From Clostridia bacterium (GTDB lineage Bacteria; Bacillota; Clostridia; Christensenellales; UBA1242), in the NCBI GenBank assembly GCA_017408305.1, contig JAFQUU010000043.1:1-7418 (forward strand): 7,418 nucleotides of DNA, written 5' to 3'. Each line of letters begins with the position of its first letter. Position 1 is the first letter of the stretch. Below are positions 1-6,105 of the stretch, piece by piece. A model generated the notes under the pieces. The model was not told the DNA's origin. It searched no databases and saw only the letters and a program-made list of their open reading frames with translations. Position numbers and translations under genes: made by a program.

Positions 1-1214
1 CTACGGTTTTCTTGCACCAAAACTGTGCTGTAAAGTTCTGTTGTTTCGGCTTGAAGGGTGCGAATTGAAGAAGTAAGGTCTTGCTGTTTTTGTTGCATTT
101 GATTAAACTTTAGCAACAAGTTTTCATTATCGCCAGAGTCTTTTGCTATGCTTTGTGCAAGGTTTTCAAGATGAACTTTTCTTTCAAGTTTTTCTTTAAG
201 TTCAGCCTGACTTTTTAAAACCAAATTACTGTTATTTAAAATTTCAGTTTCAAGAGTTTGATTTTGAATCTCTATGCCACTAATACGCTCTTTAAGCAAT
301 TTGGTTTCGCCTGCTTGCTTTTCAAGACCAACCGTTAAACTCAAAATCTCGTTGTTGAGACTTTTCATGGTTTCATCAAGTTTTGAGATGTTTTCGAGGC
401 AATCAGAAGACTGTGTGCCAAGGCGAACCATCTCCCCTTCTTTTAAAGAAATTTCTTGAAGAAGACCATTCATGCGTTCTTCAAGCACTGCTTTTTTTGC
501 ATCAACATTTTCTGTTTGATAAATAAACGCATTAACTTCTAAACTCTTAAGAACATCACGAAGTTCAAGATACACTTTTGCAGTTTCTGCTTGTTTTCTT
601 AGTGGTCCAAGTTGACGGTCAAGTTCTCCAACAATATCCCTTAGGCGTGTTAAGTTTTCTTCGGTGCGTTCAAGTTTTCTTTCACTTTCAACTTTTTGAG
701 ACTTAAATTTTGCAATGCCTGCTGCTTCCTCAAAAATAAGCCTTCTTTGTTCTGGCTTAGAAGAAATAATTTCTTCAACCTTGCCCTGACTTATGATTGA
801 ATAACCATCACGACCAATACCACTGTCAAAAAAGAGGTTTACAATGTCTTTAAGCCTACAAGGATTGCGATTGATTAAGTATTCACTTTCGCCACTCCTG
901 TAAAGTTTACGAGTTACAATAATGTCATCATATTCAAAATTAAAAAGTCTGTCTGTGTTATTAAAAAACAAACTTACTTCGCAGTACGACAAACTTTTTC
1001 TTTTTTCAGTGCCTGAAAAAATAACATCTTGCATTGATGTGCCACGAAGACTTTTTGAACTTTGTTCACCCAAAACCCACTTAATTGCATCGCCAACATT
1101 GCTTTTGCCACAACCGTTTGGGCCAACAATTGCAGTTATACCATCATCAAACTTTATTTCAACTTTATCTGCAAAACTTTTAAAGCCTGCAAGTTCCATA
1201 CCTTTAAAATACAT
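1..1214 (-). CDS. smc: Chromosome partition protein SMC, N-terminal part (cut by window edge)
   Basis: SMC is the ATPase of the SMC-ScpA-ScpB condensin that compacts and segregates the chromosome. About 404 codons are present; the family is usually close to 1,170-1,190 residues, so roughly the N-terminal third is visible and the frame is open at the left edge. The protein begins MYFKGMELAGFKSFADK, the standard SMC opening. The Walker A motif GPNGCGKSN lies at residues 31-39, with Cys where many Firmicutes have Ser. The LRG arginine-finger segment is near residue 57 and the Q-loop SQGKVEEI at 142-149. It is followed by KPEQRRLIFEEAAGIAKF, the end of the N-terminal head. From about residue 172 the sequence is Glu/Lys/Leu-rich and fits the first coiled-coil arm. 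The ATG at 1214 is preferred over an in-frame ATG five codons later because it matches the family start; a modest AAGGGT site (1225-1230) lies upstream. It follows plsX by 17 nt, probably in the same transcript. Identity is very secure. Confidence 0.96.
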   Translation of the reverse strand, partial: MYFKGMELAGFKSFADKVEIKFDDGITAIVGPNGCGKSNVGDAIKWVLGEQSSKSLRGTSMQDVIFSGTEKRKSLSYCEVSLFFNNTDRLFNFEYDDIIVTRKLYRSGESEYLINRNPCRLKDIVNLFFDSGIGRDGYSIISQGKVEEIISSKPEQRRLIFEEAAGIAKFKSQKVESERKLERTEENLTRLRDIVGELDRQLGPLRKQAETAKVYLELRDVLKSLEVNAFIYQTENVDAKKAVLEERMNGLLQEISLKEGEMVRLGTQSSDCLENISKLDETMKSLNNEILSLTVGLEKQAGETKLLKERISGIEIQNQTLETEILNNSNLVLKSQAELKEKLERKVHLENLAQSIAKDSGDNENLLLKFNQMQQKQQDLTSSIRTLQAETTELYSTVLVQENR

Positions 1215-1231
1215 AAAAATTTTTACCCTTT

Positions 1232-2248
1232 TTATTCTTCAATTTCAAGTTTTTCAAGTGCAAGTTCAATTTCTGTGTTTATATCTTTTTCTGCCGCCTT
1301 AACTGCTTGTCTTATGCACGCCAAAAATGCAGGTGCTTTGCTGTCGCCATGTGCCTTAAAGATGTTTTTCTTACACCCCAAAAACAATGAGCCACCATAT
1401 TGTTTATAGTCAAGTTTTGCCTTAAGTTCTTTAAAAGTGCTTTTTAAAAGAAGTGCACCGATTTTTGCAGAAAACGAACTTTTTATTTTTTCCTTAAGCG
1501 TTTTAAGCACAAACATTGCTGCGCCCTCTGTTGCCTTAAGTGCAACATTGCCTGCAAAACCATCACTGACAACTACATCATATTTGCCACTCAAAAGGTC
1601 TCTTGCCTCCATATTGCCAACAAAATTGATTGGCAGTTTTTTAAGCATTGCAAAAACCTCTTTTGTAAGTTCATTACCTTTTGCATCTTCAGTTCCGTTA
1701 GACAAAAGTGCAACTTTTGGATTTTCAACGCCATACATTTTGCTGTAGTAGATTGAACCCATAAGTGCAAAATGGCAAAGGTTGATTGGTTTAGAGTCTA
1801 CATTTGCACCACAATCTAACAGCACAACACCTTTTCCATCATCTTTGCTTGGAAGTGTTGGTGCAAGGGCTGGACGACTTACGCCCTTAATTCTGCCAAC
1901 TTTTAAAAAGCCACCACTAAGAACAGCACCTGTGCTACCTGCAGAAATAAGTGCCTTGACATCTTCATTTTGCCTTAAAATATTGAGTGCGACAACAAGA
2001 GAAGAATTTGGCTTTAAGCGAATTTGCATTGCAGGGTTTTCATCCTCGCAAGAAATCACATCAGGTGCCTCAACAATTTCAATTCTGCTTCCAGTATAGC
2101 CGTTTTTCTCTAGGCACGCTTTAATGCCATCAGTTTGGCCGGTGATGATAATTTCAAGGTCCTGAAATTCTTCAAGTGCCATCACACAGGCTTTAACAAT
2201 CTCGCCTGGTGCATTATCGCCACCAAAACCATCAACAATAATTTTCAT
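1232..2248 (-). CDS. plsX: Phosphate acyltransferase PlsX
   Basis: PlsX converts acyl-ACP and phosphate to acyl-phosphate, the acyl donor for PlsY in the first step of phosphatidic acid synthesis; it is a peripheral membrane enzyme. The 338-residue product has the usual family length. Recognisable family blocks in order are MKIIVDGFGGDNAPGEIV at the N-terminus, SAGSTGAVLSGG near residue 105, LLDCGANVDSKP near 150, KGNELTKEVF near 190, VVVSDGFAGNVALKATEGAA near 230, and YGGSLFLGC followed by FKAHGDSKA near 290-305. An open frame continues upstream to 2302, but the start at 2248 is chosen because AAGGAG sits 6 nt before it, the family begins exactly here, and the promoter lies inside the longer version. 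It has its own promoter after the clpC terminator and smc follows closely. The genes often found between plsX and smc in Firmicutes (such as acpP and rnc) are absent. Identity is very secure. Confidence 0.97.
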   Translation of the reverse strand: MKIIVDGFGGDNAPGEIVKACVMALEEFQDLEIIITGQTDGIKACLEKNGYTGSRIEIVEAPDVISCEDENPAMQIRLKPNSSLVVALNILRQNEDVKALISAGSTGAVLSGGFLKVGRIKGVSRPALAPTLPSKDDGKGVVLLDCGANVDSKPINLCHFALMGSIYYSKMYGVENPKVALLSNGTEDAKGNELTKEVFAMLKKLPINFVGNMEARDLLSGKYDVVVSDGFAGNVALKATEGAAMFVLKTLKEKIKSSFSAKIGALLLKSTFKELKAKLDYKQYGGSLFLGCKKNIFKAHGDSKAPAFLACIRQAVKAAEKDINTEIELALEKLEIEE

Positions 2249-2254
2249 ATGTAT

Positions 2255-2260
2255 CTCCTT
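2255..2260 (-). promoter_or_regulatory. Ribosome binding site fixing the plsX start
   Basis: AAGGAG followed by six bases and ATG at 2248. This near-ideal Shine-Dalgarno sequence settles the start codon against the 18-codon-longer open frame. The predicted leader from the upstream promoter is only about 18 nt, leaving no room for a riboswitch or attenuator. Confidence 0.9.
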
Positions 2261-2272
2261 AAATTTAAAGGC

Positions 2273-2302
2273 ATTATACCATAAAAGCCTAGTCTTTACC
2301 AA
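2273..2302 (-). promoter_or_regulatory. Extended -10 promoter for plsX-smc
   Basis: On the minus strand the sequence reads TGGTATAAT (2281-2273), a perfect TATAAT with the TGn extension of an extended -10 element. A partial -35, TTGGTA (2302-2297), sits 18 nt upstream. The predicted transcription start is near 2266. No FapR-like operator (inverted TTAGTACC type) is visible. The promoter lies just after the clpC terminator, so plsX-smc appears to be an independent unit. Confidence 0.75.
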
Positions 2303-2335
2303 ACAAATTCTTGTTTTTCATCAAAGTTTTTTATT

Positions 2336-2360
2336 AAAAAAAAACCACAAACTGTGGTTT
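2336..2360 (-). terminator. Intrinsic terminator of the mtaD-clpC unit
   Basis: Read on the minus strand, AAACCACA (2360-2353), a 3-nt loop GTT, and TGTGGTTT (2349-2342) form a perfect 8-bp stem, which runs into nine consecutive T residues (2344-2336). The two A residues of the clpC TAA stop (2361-2359) form the base of the left arm, so the hairpin starts inside the stop codon. It is oriented to stop transcripts coming from clpC before the plsX promoter. Confidence 0.9.
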
Positions 2361-4779
2361 AGTTTTTAAATGTTAATTTCCCCTTTAAGACATCTATTTT
2401 TATTGATTTATTTTCTTCAAGTTCGCCTGCCAAAAGTTTTTCTGCAAGCACATCTTCAACTTGCTTTTGGATATACCTTTTCAGTGGCCTTGCACCATAC
2501 TCGCTGTCCTCACACGCATCAGTTATGATTTTGTCAATTGCCTTGTTTGAAACTTCAATCTTTAAGTTTTGAGATTTAAGCCTTGCATTTAGATTGTCAA
2601 TTATGATTTTTGTAATTTCTTTAAGGTTGTCCTTTGTTAGTGGTTGGAACACACAGACAACATCAATACGATTGATAAACTCTGGCTTAAATGCCTTTTT
2701 AAGTGCAGACATATAAACAGATTTATTTTCTTCAAAAGTTTTTTCTGGGCTTTCTGTGCCAAACCCAAGTGGTTTGGTTTTGCCTGCAGTTGCACCAACA
2801 TTGCTGGTCATAATAATAATTGTGTTTCTAAAACTTGTTGTGCGATTTTGACTGTCTGTTAAACGCCCGTCATCCAAAATTTGAAGCATTGCGTTTAAAA
2901 CATCTGGGTGTGCTTTTTCTATCTCATCAAAAAGCACAACTGAATATGGTTTTCTTCTCACCTGCTCAGTAAGCCAGCCACCTTCATCATAGCCAACATA
3001 CCCCGGAGGTGCACCAATCAATTTTGCAACAGAGTGTGGTTCCATATATTCACTCATGTCAACACGAATAATGTTGTTTTCATTGTCAAACATTGCTTCT
3101 GCAATGGCCTTTGAAAGTTCTGTCTTGCCAACGCCAGTTTGCCCCATAAACAAAAATGTTCCAATTGGCCTTTTTGCGTCCTGAAAACCAACCCTTGCAC
3201 GCCTTATGGCCTTGCTGACAGCCTGTACGGCTTCTTCTTGCCCAACAACGCGTTTATGGATTATGCTTTCAAGTTGCACAAGTTTTTCTTTTTCGGTTTC
3301 TGTAATTTTGGTTACAGGTATGCCGGTCCACTTTGAAACAACCTCTGCAATGTCATTTTCGCCAATAAAGTTTTTTGCTTGACTTGTGCGTTTTTCAAAG
3401 TCTGCCTTAAGTGAAGAAATTTCGTTTTCAAGATTAATAATTTGTGATTGCAGTTTTGCTGCTTTTTCATAGTTTCTTTGAGTGCTTGCTTCATCACGAT
3501 TTGCCTGAAGAGTGCGTAGTTTTTCTTCTTTTTCGCGAAGTGCAAGTGGCTTAAAGTTAAAGTTTACTTTTGCCTTGCTTGCCGCTTCATCAATAAGGTC
3601 TATCGCCTTATCAGGCAAACTTCTATCCATAATATATCTATCAGAAAGCGTTGCTGCTGCCTTTATTGCCTCATCTGTGATTGTTATTTTATGAAAGGCT
3701 TCGTAAGAATCCTTAATGCCCCTTAAAATTTCAATGGTGTCTTCAACGGTTGGTGGGTCTATTGTGATTGGCTGAAATCTTCTCTCTAGGGCCTTATCTT
3801 TTTCAATAAACTTTCTATATTCATCAGTTGTTGTTGCACCAATTGTTTGAAGTTCTCCCCTTGCAAGATAAGGCTTAAGCATATCTGCAGGGCTAATCTC
3901 GCCTTTTTCGCTTCCACTTTGAGCAAGGGTGTGCAGTTCATCAATAAAAACAATAATGTTTTTTTGTTTTATGATTGTTTCAATGGCATTTTTCAGTTTT
4001 TCTTCCATACTGCCACGATATTTTGTCCCAGCCATAAGCGAGCCTATTTCAAGAGAATATACTGTCTTGTTTGCCAAAAGTTCTGGCACGGCACCACTTA
4101 CAATTGCTTGGGCAAGCCCCTCAACCACAGCCGTTTTGCCAACGCCTGCCTCGCCAATAAGCACTGGATTGTTTTTGGTTTTGCGACAAAGAATTTGAAT
4201 TATTCTTTCAATTTCTTCCTCTCTGCCAACAACTGGGTCAATCTTGCCTTCTTTAACTTTAAGGTTGACATCAACACCCATCTTCAAAAGACTTTCAGGA
4301 AGCGTGCTTTTTGTTTGCGAAGTAGCACTTGTTTTTGTGCTTTCCCCTTGCAAAAATGAAAGCACATTCATCTTCATATTAGAAACAGAAACATTAAAAT
4401 AATGCATCAAAATCTTAACTGCAATACAGTTTGGTATGCTGAGCACTGCATACAAAAGGTGCTCTGTGCCAATAAACGAGTGATTAAGTTTTCTTGCTGT
4501 GTCCCCTGCAATTCTAAGTGCTTCTTTAACCTCGGGTGTCATCTCAACTGCACTGCCACCAAAAAACATAGAAGCAGTATCTTCTAATACCATCTCTATT
4601 GCATCAGCCGTTACGCCACTTTCTGCCAAAATTTTGCTTGAGGTTGAATCCTCTGTTTTGGCAAGGCCGTACAAAAGATGTTCAGACCCCACCTTGTTTG
4701 TGCGCAGTTTTTGTGCAAGCCTGCTTGCATATCCAAGCGCCATTTCAACATTATCAGAAAACGCATTTAAGTTTGCCAT
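2359..4779 (-). CDS. clpC: ClpC-type AAA+ unfoldase (Clp protease ATP-binding subunit)
   Basis: This hexameric AAA+ unfoldase threads proteins into the ClpP peptidase in the cytoplasm. The 806-residue length fits ClpC. The N-domain (about 1-145) has two Clp_N repeats with GSEHLLYGLA and GTEHLLYAVL; Glu33 and Glu106 match the residues that dock phosphoarginine in Bacillus subtilis ClpC. AAA1 has Walker A GEAGVGKT (209-216), Walker B VFIDELH (277-283) and LERRF near 331-335. A short coiled middle domain at about 412-465 carries a UVR-like stretch (NYEKAAKLQSQI), which marks ClpC rather than ClpB or ClpA. AAA2 has Walker A GQTGVGKT (546-553), Walker B VVLFDEIEKAH (614-624), FINRID (701-706) and sensor-2 GARPLKR (762-768). 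The LGF at 671-673 is the likely ClpP-binding loop, so a protease partner rather than a ClpB disaggregase is inferred. ATG 4779 follows AAGAGGT by 7 nt. It lies 5 nt after mtaD instead of in a ctsR-mcsA-mcsB operon, and no CtsR box or CIRCE element is visible. Confidence 0.96.
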   Translation of the reverse strand: MANLNAFSDNVEMALGYASRLAQKLRTNKVGSEHLLYGLAKTEDSTSSKILAESGVTADAIEMVLEDTASMFFGGSAVEMTPEVKEALRIAGDTARKLNHSFIGTEHLLYAVLSIPNCIAVKILMHYFNVSVSNMKMNVLSFLQGESTKTSATSQTKSTLPESLLKMGVDVNLKVKEGKIDPVVGREEEIERIIQILCRKTKNNPVLIGEAGVGKTAVVEGLAQAIVSGAVPELLANKTVYSLEIGSLMAGTKYRGSMEEKLKNAIETIIKQKNIIVFIDELHTLAQSGSEKGEISPADMLKPYLARGELQTIGATTTDEYRKFIEKDKALERRFQPITIDPPTVEDTIEILRGIKDSYEAFHKITITDEAIKAAATLSDRYIMDRSLPDKAIDLIDEAASKAKVNFNFKPLALREKEEKLRTLQANRDEASTQRNYEKAAKLQSQIINLENEISSLKADFEKRTSQAKNFIGENDIAEVVSKWTGIPVTKITETEKEKLVQLESIIHKRVVGQEEAVQAVSKAIRRARVGFQDAKRPIGTFLFMGQTGVGKTELSKAIAEAMFDNENNIIRVDMSEYMEPHSVAKLIGAPPGYVGYDEGGWLTEQVRRKPYSVVLFDEIEKAHPDVLNAMLQILDDGRLTDSQNRTTSFRNTIIIMTSNVGATAGKTKPLGFGTESPEKTFEENKSVYMSALKKAFKPEFINRIDVVCVFQPLTKDNLKEITKIIIDNLNARLKSQNLKIEVSNKAIDKIITDACEDSEYGARPLKRYIQKQVEDVLAEKLLAGELEENKSIKIDVLKGKLTFKN

Positions 4780-4784
4780 TTTTT

Positions 4785-6050
4785 TTACCTCTTATTTAGT
4801 TTGTTTTTAATTTTAGTTACTTTTTCGTAAATTTTTTCTGGGCTTTCCCCAATATTATATTTGCCATTATGATACAAAATTTTCCCGTTTACCATTGTGA
4901 AATACACATCTGCCACTTTCGCCGAATAAACAAGGTTTGAAATTATGTTATTAACTGGCTGATGATGTGGCCCATTAAGGTCAACCAAAATCAAGTCTGC
5001 AAAGTTTCCTTCCTTTATATCCCCAACATTTTCAAAACCTAGTGTCTTTGCACCGTTTTGGGTTGCCATTTGGACAACCTTATGGGCAGGCAAAATGTCT
5101 GCCTTATATAAAGCAGCCTTGTTTAAGGTTGCCGCCAAAAACATTTCCTTAAACATATCGTAAGAATTATTAGAGTATGCCCCATCCGTGCCAAGTGCCA
5201 CATTTATGCCCTTTTGACTTGCAGCATAAATTGGTGCAATGCCACTTGCAAGTTTAAGGTTACTTGCAGGACAACTTACGATATTTATATCATAATTTGC
5301 CAAAATGTCAAGGTCGTCCTTATCACAGTGCACGGCATGAAAAACTGTTGCTTGTCTATCAAAAAAGCCATAATCTTCCAAAAGTTGTGGTGGCGACAAA
5401 TCGTTGTTTTTAACCGTGCAATCGCCAACCTCAGTTAAGGTTTCGCTCATGTGCGTAGAAACGGGCAAACCATTTTTTGCAGCAAAAGTAATCAGTTTTT
5501 CAAAGTTTTCTTCGCTTGTGCCATAAACAGAGTGTGCAAAGCAAACTGCACTAAGCCCTGCTTCTTGTACAACCTCCAACTGCTTGTCAAGTGGCATATC
5601 CTCTTTCTTTTGTGCAACATTTGGAAAGCCAATTGAAATCCTAGCCCGAAGCCCTGAGGTTTTATGGGCTTTGACAACAGGTACAAGCCTTCCAAAATCT
5701 TCCTCCACGCCAGTAATTCCACCCCTGACATACTCCATAATGCCAAGCATTGTTGACCAGTAAATGTCATCATCACTTAAAGCCCTTTCTTTTGGAATTA
5801 TGTCTTCAAGCCACTCTTCAAGTGGTTTATCATCACTTATACCCCTTAAAACCGTTGAGGGCGTATGGCAATGAGCATTTATAAAACCACTCATAAGAAG
5901 ATTGCCGTTTACATCAATCACCTCATCAAATTTTTTTTCATTTGGCAAGTTTTTGCCAACATATACAATCTTGTTTTCAGCAACCACAACATTGCCAAAG
6001 ATAACCTCTTCGCTTGACAAAATATTTGCGTTTTTAAATAGATATTTCAT
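4785..6050 (-). CDS. mtaD: Amidohydrolase, MTA/SAH deaminase family (MtaD/SsnA-like)
   Basis: This is a metal-dependent aminohydrolase of the TrzN/AtzA/MtaD branch, best matched to 5'-methylthioadenosine/S-adenosylhomocysteine deaminases, which deaminate the adenine ring to hypoxanthine in the cytoplasm. The 421 residues fit the family. A small N-terminal beta domain leads to GFINAHCHTPSTVLRG, giving metal ligands His60 and His62. Other conserved positions are Glu88 in the IIPKE segment, His173 (AHSVYGTSEE), His200 with Glu203 (STHMSET), His238/His241 (FHAVHC), PASNLKLASGIAP (261-273) and the metal ligand Asp289 in ALGTDGAYSNNS. The C-terminus has GNFADLILVDL and the final beta domain. The metal site looks complete, so an active enzyme is expected. 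Two arginines that bind the homocysteine carboxylate in Thermotoga Tm0936 appear missing, so the exact substrate is uncertain and could be MTA, adenosine-like or another amino-heterocycle. ATG 6050 has AAGGAAGG 6 nt upstream. It is cotranscribed with clpC. Confidence 0.85.
   Translation of the reverse strand: MKYLFKNANILSSEEVIFGNVVVAENKIVYVGKNLPNEKKFDEVIDVNGNLLMSGFINAHCHTPSTVLRGISDDKPLEEWLEDIIPKERALSDDDIYWSTMLGIMEYVRGGITGVEEDFGRLVPVVKAHKTSGLRARISIGFPNVAQKKEDMPLDKQLEVVQEAGLSAVCFAHSVYGTSEENFEKLITFAAKNGLPVSTHMSETLTEVGDCTVKNNDLSPPQLLEDYGFFDRQATVFHAVHCDKDDLDILANYDINIVSCPASNLKLASGIAPIYAASQKGINVALGTDGAYSNNSYDMFKEMFLAATLNKAALYKADILPAHKVVQMATQNGAKTLGFENVGDIKEGNFADLILVDLNGPHHQPVNNIISNLVYSAKVADVYFTMVNGKILYHNGKYNIGESPEKIYEKVTKIKNKLNKR
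4787..4793 (-). promoter_or_regulatory. clpC ribosome binding site within the mtaD stop region
   Basis: AAGAGGT, read on the minus strand, encodes the last two residues (Lys-Arg) of the amidohydrolase and the first base of its TAA stop. It lies 7 nt before the clpC ATG, with an A-rich spacer. Ribosomes finishing mtaD would cover this site, so translational coupling of clpC to mtaD is likely. Confidence 0.75.
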
Positions 6051-6052
6051 GC

Positions 6053-6081
6053 TTGACCTTCCTTTAATTTTGTATTAGTAT
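6053..6081 (+). promoter_or_regulatory. Candidate promoter for the Y-family polymerase gene
   Basis: TTGACC (6053-6058, 5/6 match) is followed after 17 nt by TAGTAT (6076-6081, 4/6). The predicted start near 6088 would leave a leader of only about 18 nt that still includes the AAGGAG site. The -10 is weak, and the -35 overlaps the mtaD ribosome binding site. No Bacillus-type LexA box (GAAC-N4-GTTC) is visible in the gap. Confidence 0.4.
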
Positions 6082-6105
6082 ATACCAAAAGGAGAAAAGT
6101 TGCAA
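6077..6105 (-). promoter_or_regulatory. Probable promoter for mtaD-clpC
   Basis: On the minus strand, TTGCAA (6105-6100) and TATACT (6082-6077) are separated by 17 nt: 4/6 and 5/6 matches to a housekeeping promoter. Transcription would start near 6070, about 20 nt before the ATG. The -35 abuts the dinB ATG and covers the possible TTG start of that gene, so the divergent signals overlap. Confidence 0.55.
6089..6094 (+). promoter_or_regulatory. Ribosome binding site of the Y-family polymerase gene
   Basis: AAGGAG ends 5 nt before an in-frame TTG (6100) and 11 nt before the ATG (6106). The spacing is better for TTG, while the codon is better at ATG. The two choices differ by only two residues. 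Confidence 0.7.

Noticed and set aside
922..1409. Plus-strand open frames opposite smc and plsX
   Set aside because: They are antisense shadows of well-conserved genes, lack ribosome binding sites and encode low-complexity peptides without recognisable motifs.
2259..2268. Palindrome TTAAATTTAA between the plsX transcription start and its ribosome binding site, as a possible operator
   Set aside because: It is short and purely A/T in an AT-rich background, and does not resemble a FapR or FabT site.
2249..2302. N-terminal extension of PlsX by 18 residues
   Set aside because: The extension contains the TATAAT promoter and the AAGGAG site, and its residues do not match the conserved PlsX start.
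3847..4359. 170-residue plus-strand open frame opposite clpC
   Set aside because: It lies wholly antisense to the conserved AAA1 and linker coding sequence of clpC; its Phe/Cys/Asn-rich composition is typical of a reverse-strand shadow.
6041..6064. GGTCAA near the mtaD start as a CtsR box
   Set aside because: Only one half of the direct heptad repeat is present; the second half is not found at the required spacing.
6051..6105. LexA/SOS box for the polymerase gene
   Set aside because: No GAAC-N4-GTTC or similar inverted repeat is visible in the gap.
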